DNA of 64,000 nt from Calliopsis andreniformis (Eukaryota > Arthropoda > Insecta > Hymenoptera > Andrenidae). The position numbers and the translations under genes were made by a program. The stretch is from NCBI RefSeq assembly GCF_051401765.1, contig NC_135073.1, positions 1,674,001 through 1,738,000 on the forward strand, given 5' to 3'. The first letter of the stretch is position 1, and the number at the start of each line of letters is the position of its first letter. Of the stretch, positions 61,855-64,000 are shown one piece after another. The notes beneath the pieces are model-generated. The model saw only the letters and a list, made by a program, of their open reading frames with translations, searched no databases and had not been told where the DNA came from.

Positions 61855-63379
61855 GTAATGTTTCTTCATTAGCTCTGAGTAATCTTCCTTATGGCAACAA
61901 ATCTAACGTCTTTGGTAACACTGTGCCTGCTCATCCCAGTTCCACAACAGCCACCTTCCAGACTGGAACGAATGCTTTTGGTGCTCCTTTCGAGTACTTT
62001 TGCTTCTTTCGGCGATATATGATGCGAACCGACCAGTGTTTCTTCTCGGACAAACGTCTCCATTTTTCACTGATGCCCTCGCCATCCTTCCTACGCTTCT
62101 CTGGACAGCCATTACGAAACTTAGCAGTCGTTAAACTGACAACCAAGCATTGGATTATTTGCCAGGGTTACGGACTTTCCAGCCTTCTTCGAGACTAACA
62201 ACGATACTGAATCCTTGCAATTTTAAAAACATTCGTCAATTAATTTCGCATTAAGTCAAAATACAAATTTTCGTCGTAACCTTTCTACGTCGAAAAATTA
62301 TATGATTCAATTCATGATCAACGTGCTATATGAAACATCGTTGAATGTGAATCGATTTAAGGGTACGCGTCAAACGGGTCAGATACGAATCACAACTTGT
62401 GATATAATCAGGTTCGCCCTCCGGTCATCTTACGTCCGTTTAACTCCTTTAATTTAGCGGAGGAGACCGTTAGGGCTAACACTAATGTCGGACGACCGAG
62501 CGGGTGAGGTAACATAATGAAGGTTCATGGTGTTTCTTCGTTCAGTCTCGCTATCCGCCTCTTTTCCCAGTTTAGTAAGGTTAACGTCTAATCGAATTAT
62601 ACGTGGCAGCCACACTGTACCTTGTGTGATTCGACCTTAACTCGATATAACTGAACGACATCCATAGCGAAGATCATCTTCTAACTCTATCTTTTCCTTT
62701 TGCTTCCATCTTTCTCCACTTTATGTATTCGAATAATTCAGTATTCATTTATGCGCAGAAGTATAAAGAGAGTTTAAAAATTCGCTGCGTCACGTATACA
62801 CAATCGATATTTTCTAATGGTCACATCAGCACATCTGTGGTGGATGAGTTTCGATTGCAGGAGGCGGCTTGTGACAAAATTTCCGGGGGTGGCACCCCTA
62901 ATCCATAACCACCCTTCGAAGCTGGTATTAACTACATTTATACGCGTTGTCTTAAATTAACCCCTGACTGTCCCATTCATTTTCCTCGCATCCCTCCTAT
63001 ATCCGTATCTACTGTAACGAATAGTTACTGGAATATTCGCTGTGTGCCTATTATCATTAGGATATGGGAGCAAAGTAAAGACTCATGCTTCCACTATATT
63101 CTTCTCTATTATTGTATGAATATTTGTTGCATATTCTTGAAGCATGTCATATGTTTGTTGCCAAGAACGTTCGAATAAGCTAAAATGATTAATTTGCAAC
63201 TTTTCAAAAATAAGTTTTTAAATGTTCATAATGTTTGCAAATAATAACAATTATAATATTAGAATGACAGTGACGATAAGAAATTAAGGTAGAATCAATA
63301 ACAAAAGCATAGCCAAATTGAAATGTGATGACTTTACTTTTCGGTAAAAAAAAACTTCGGTTCTTCTGGTGTTATTATA
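61855..63379. other. Mixed-composition DNA with GC-rich patches, non-coding
   Basis: GC-richer patches at 61,880-62,200, 62,370-62,640 and 62,840-63,000. Overlapping frames on both strands near 61,900-62,200 resemble no family. CCGGGGGTGGCACCCCT near 62,882 is a short hairpin. Confidence 0.4.
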
Positions 63380-63701
63380 CAGGGTGTTCGACGACAGGTG
63401 TCAGGAATTTTAAGGTTGATTTTACATGCTAAAATAAGACGAAAATGAAAGATTCGTTTCTGAGTTATTAATCCTTGAGAAGTCGCCCAAGATACGCGTG
63501 AAATGTTTCTGACGCGAGACTTATTTTGCTGACTTTGCTGTGTCCGGCCTTGCTAATGTACACCGGCAGTAAAATAAGTTCCAAATCAGGCACGTTTCAC
63601 GGAAATTTTAGACGTTTTAGCAATAACTCTGAAATGAAGGCCTAAACGTAATTTCATCATTTTCCTGTTACAATTTCTGACACCTGTTGTTGAACGCTCT
63701 G
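63380..63701. mobile_element. Family C MITE, complete (322 bp, TA flanks)
   Basis: Left end TA-CAGGGTGTTCGACGACAGGT, right end ACCTGTTGTTGAACGCTCTG-TA. The arms pair for about 130 bp (GAGTTATTAATCCTTGAG against TAGCAATAACTCTGAAATG region). The centre carries GACTTATTTTGCTGACTTTG and its partly inverted partner. No coding capacity. Confidence 0.8.
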
Positions 63702-64000
63702 TACCTATAAGTTAAAAAGTTTCGTACAATAGAGTTTACTTTATACGAACATGTCGAGCAACAAGATAATTTTGATAATAGAAGTAGTTCCGATAATATG
63801 GGTCTATTTGCATCGCCACCACCTAGTCTTATTAGTTTCATTAATAGAGAAATAGACGTCTGGGAAACAGACTTCACTGAATTACTTCATAGACAAACAT
63901 TTGAGTACATATGTATGTAGTTCTTGAAAAAAAGTCAGTGTGTCTACATATCGGCAATATGTCGTGCGACACGTCTTTAAAAAGAAAAAATGGTAGCGTT

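Noticed and set aside
1..64000. Search for CRISPR arrays, tRNA genes, rRNA, telomeric repeats and known insect miRNAs
   Set aside because: No regularly spaced repeats with unique spacers, no tRNA B-box in a cloverleaf context, no TTAGG arrays and no known mature miRNA sequence recognised by eye; a covariance-model scan would be needed to exclude divergent RNA genes.

Overview
The window is nuclear DNA from an insect. Genes are split by short AT-rich introns with GT/AG borders, the background is about 70% AT, and the proteins (importin alpha-3, mRpL3, GPN1, DXO, Misato) read as insect orthologues. AT-rich DNA with sharp GC-rich islands and many short foldback transposons suggests a hymenopteran, perhaps a bee. 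That placement is inference. There are no bacterial, viral, CRISPR, tRNA or rRNA genes.

Layout. 1-7.1 kb: non-coding, with foldback elements. 7.1-12.2 kb: last exon of a receptor-type tyrosine kinase (+), a small two-exon HSF-domain gene (+), and the four-exon GTPase GPN1 (-). 12.4-15.7 kb: a MITE and a 2.2 kb foldback element carrying a nested solo LTR. 15.8-18 kb: the mRNA cap-quality exonuclease DXO/Rai1 (+, four exons), convergent with a G-patch exon (-), then two exons encoding only the N-terminus of Misato (-). 18.25-21.07 kb: a TA-flanked foldback element with a nested TTAA-flanked MITE. 22.8-30.1 kb: importin alpha-3 (+, nine exons), with two foldback elements in its last intron. 30.9-32.6 kb: mitochondrial ribosomal protein uL3m (-, seven exons). 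33-40 kb: non-coding, with several MITEs. 40-64 kb: no recognised gene; GC-rich islands about 0.2-1 kb long sit in AT-rich DNA, which looks like a regulatory landscape or a very large intron, with two weak candidate coding segments.

The recognised genes are mostly housekeeping: RNA polymerase II assembly and import (GPN1), nuclear import (importin alpha-3), mRNA 5'-end quality control (DXO), mitochondrial translation (uL3m) and mitochondrial/cytoskeletal morphology (Misato). They do not form one pathway. For GPN1, DXO, importin alpha-3 and mRpL3 I derived the splice junctions by hand, and every phase closes to a full-length protein (388, 378, 515 and 366 aa). The most unusual points are a Misato gene that stops after 52 codons beside a GPANK1-like G-patch exon it cannot join in frame, and a large group of foldback elements that share TA-flanked CAG...CTG ends but have unrelated interiors. 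I found no convincing new defence or enzymatic system.
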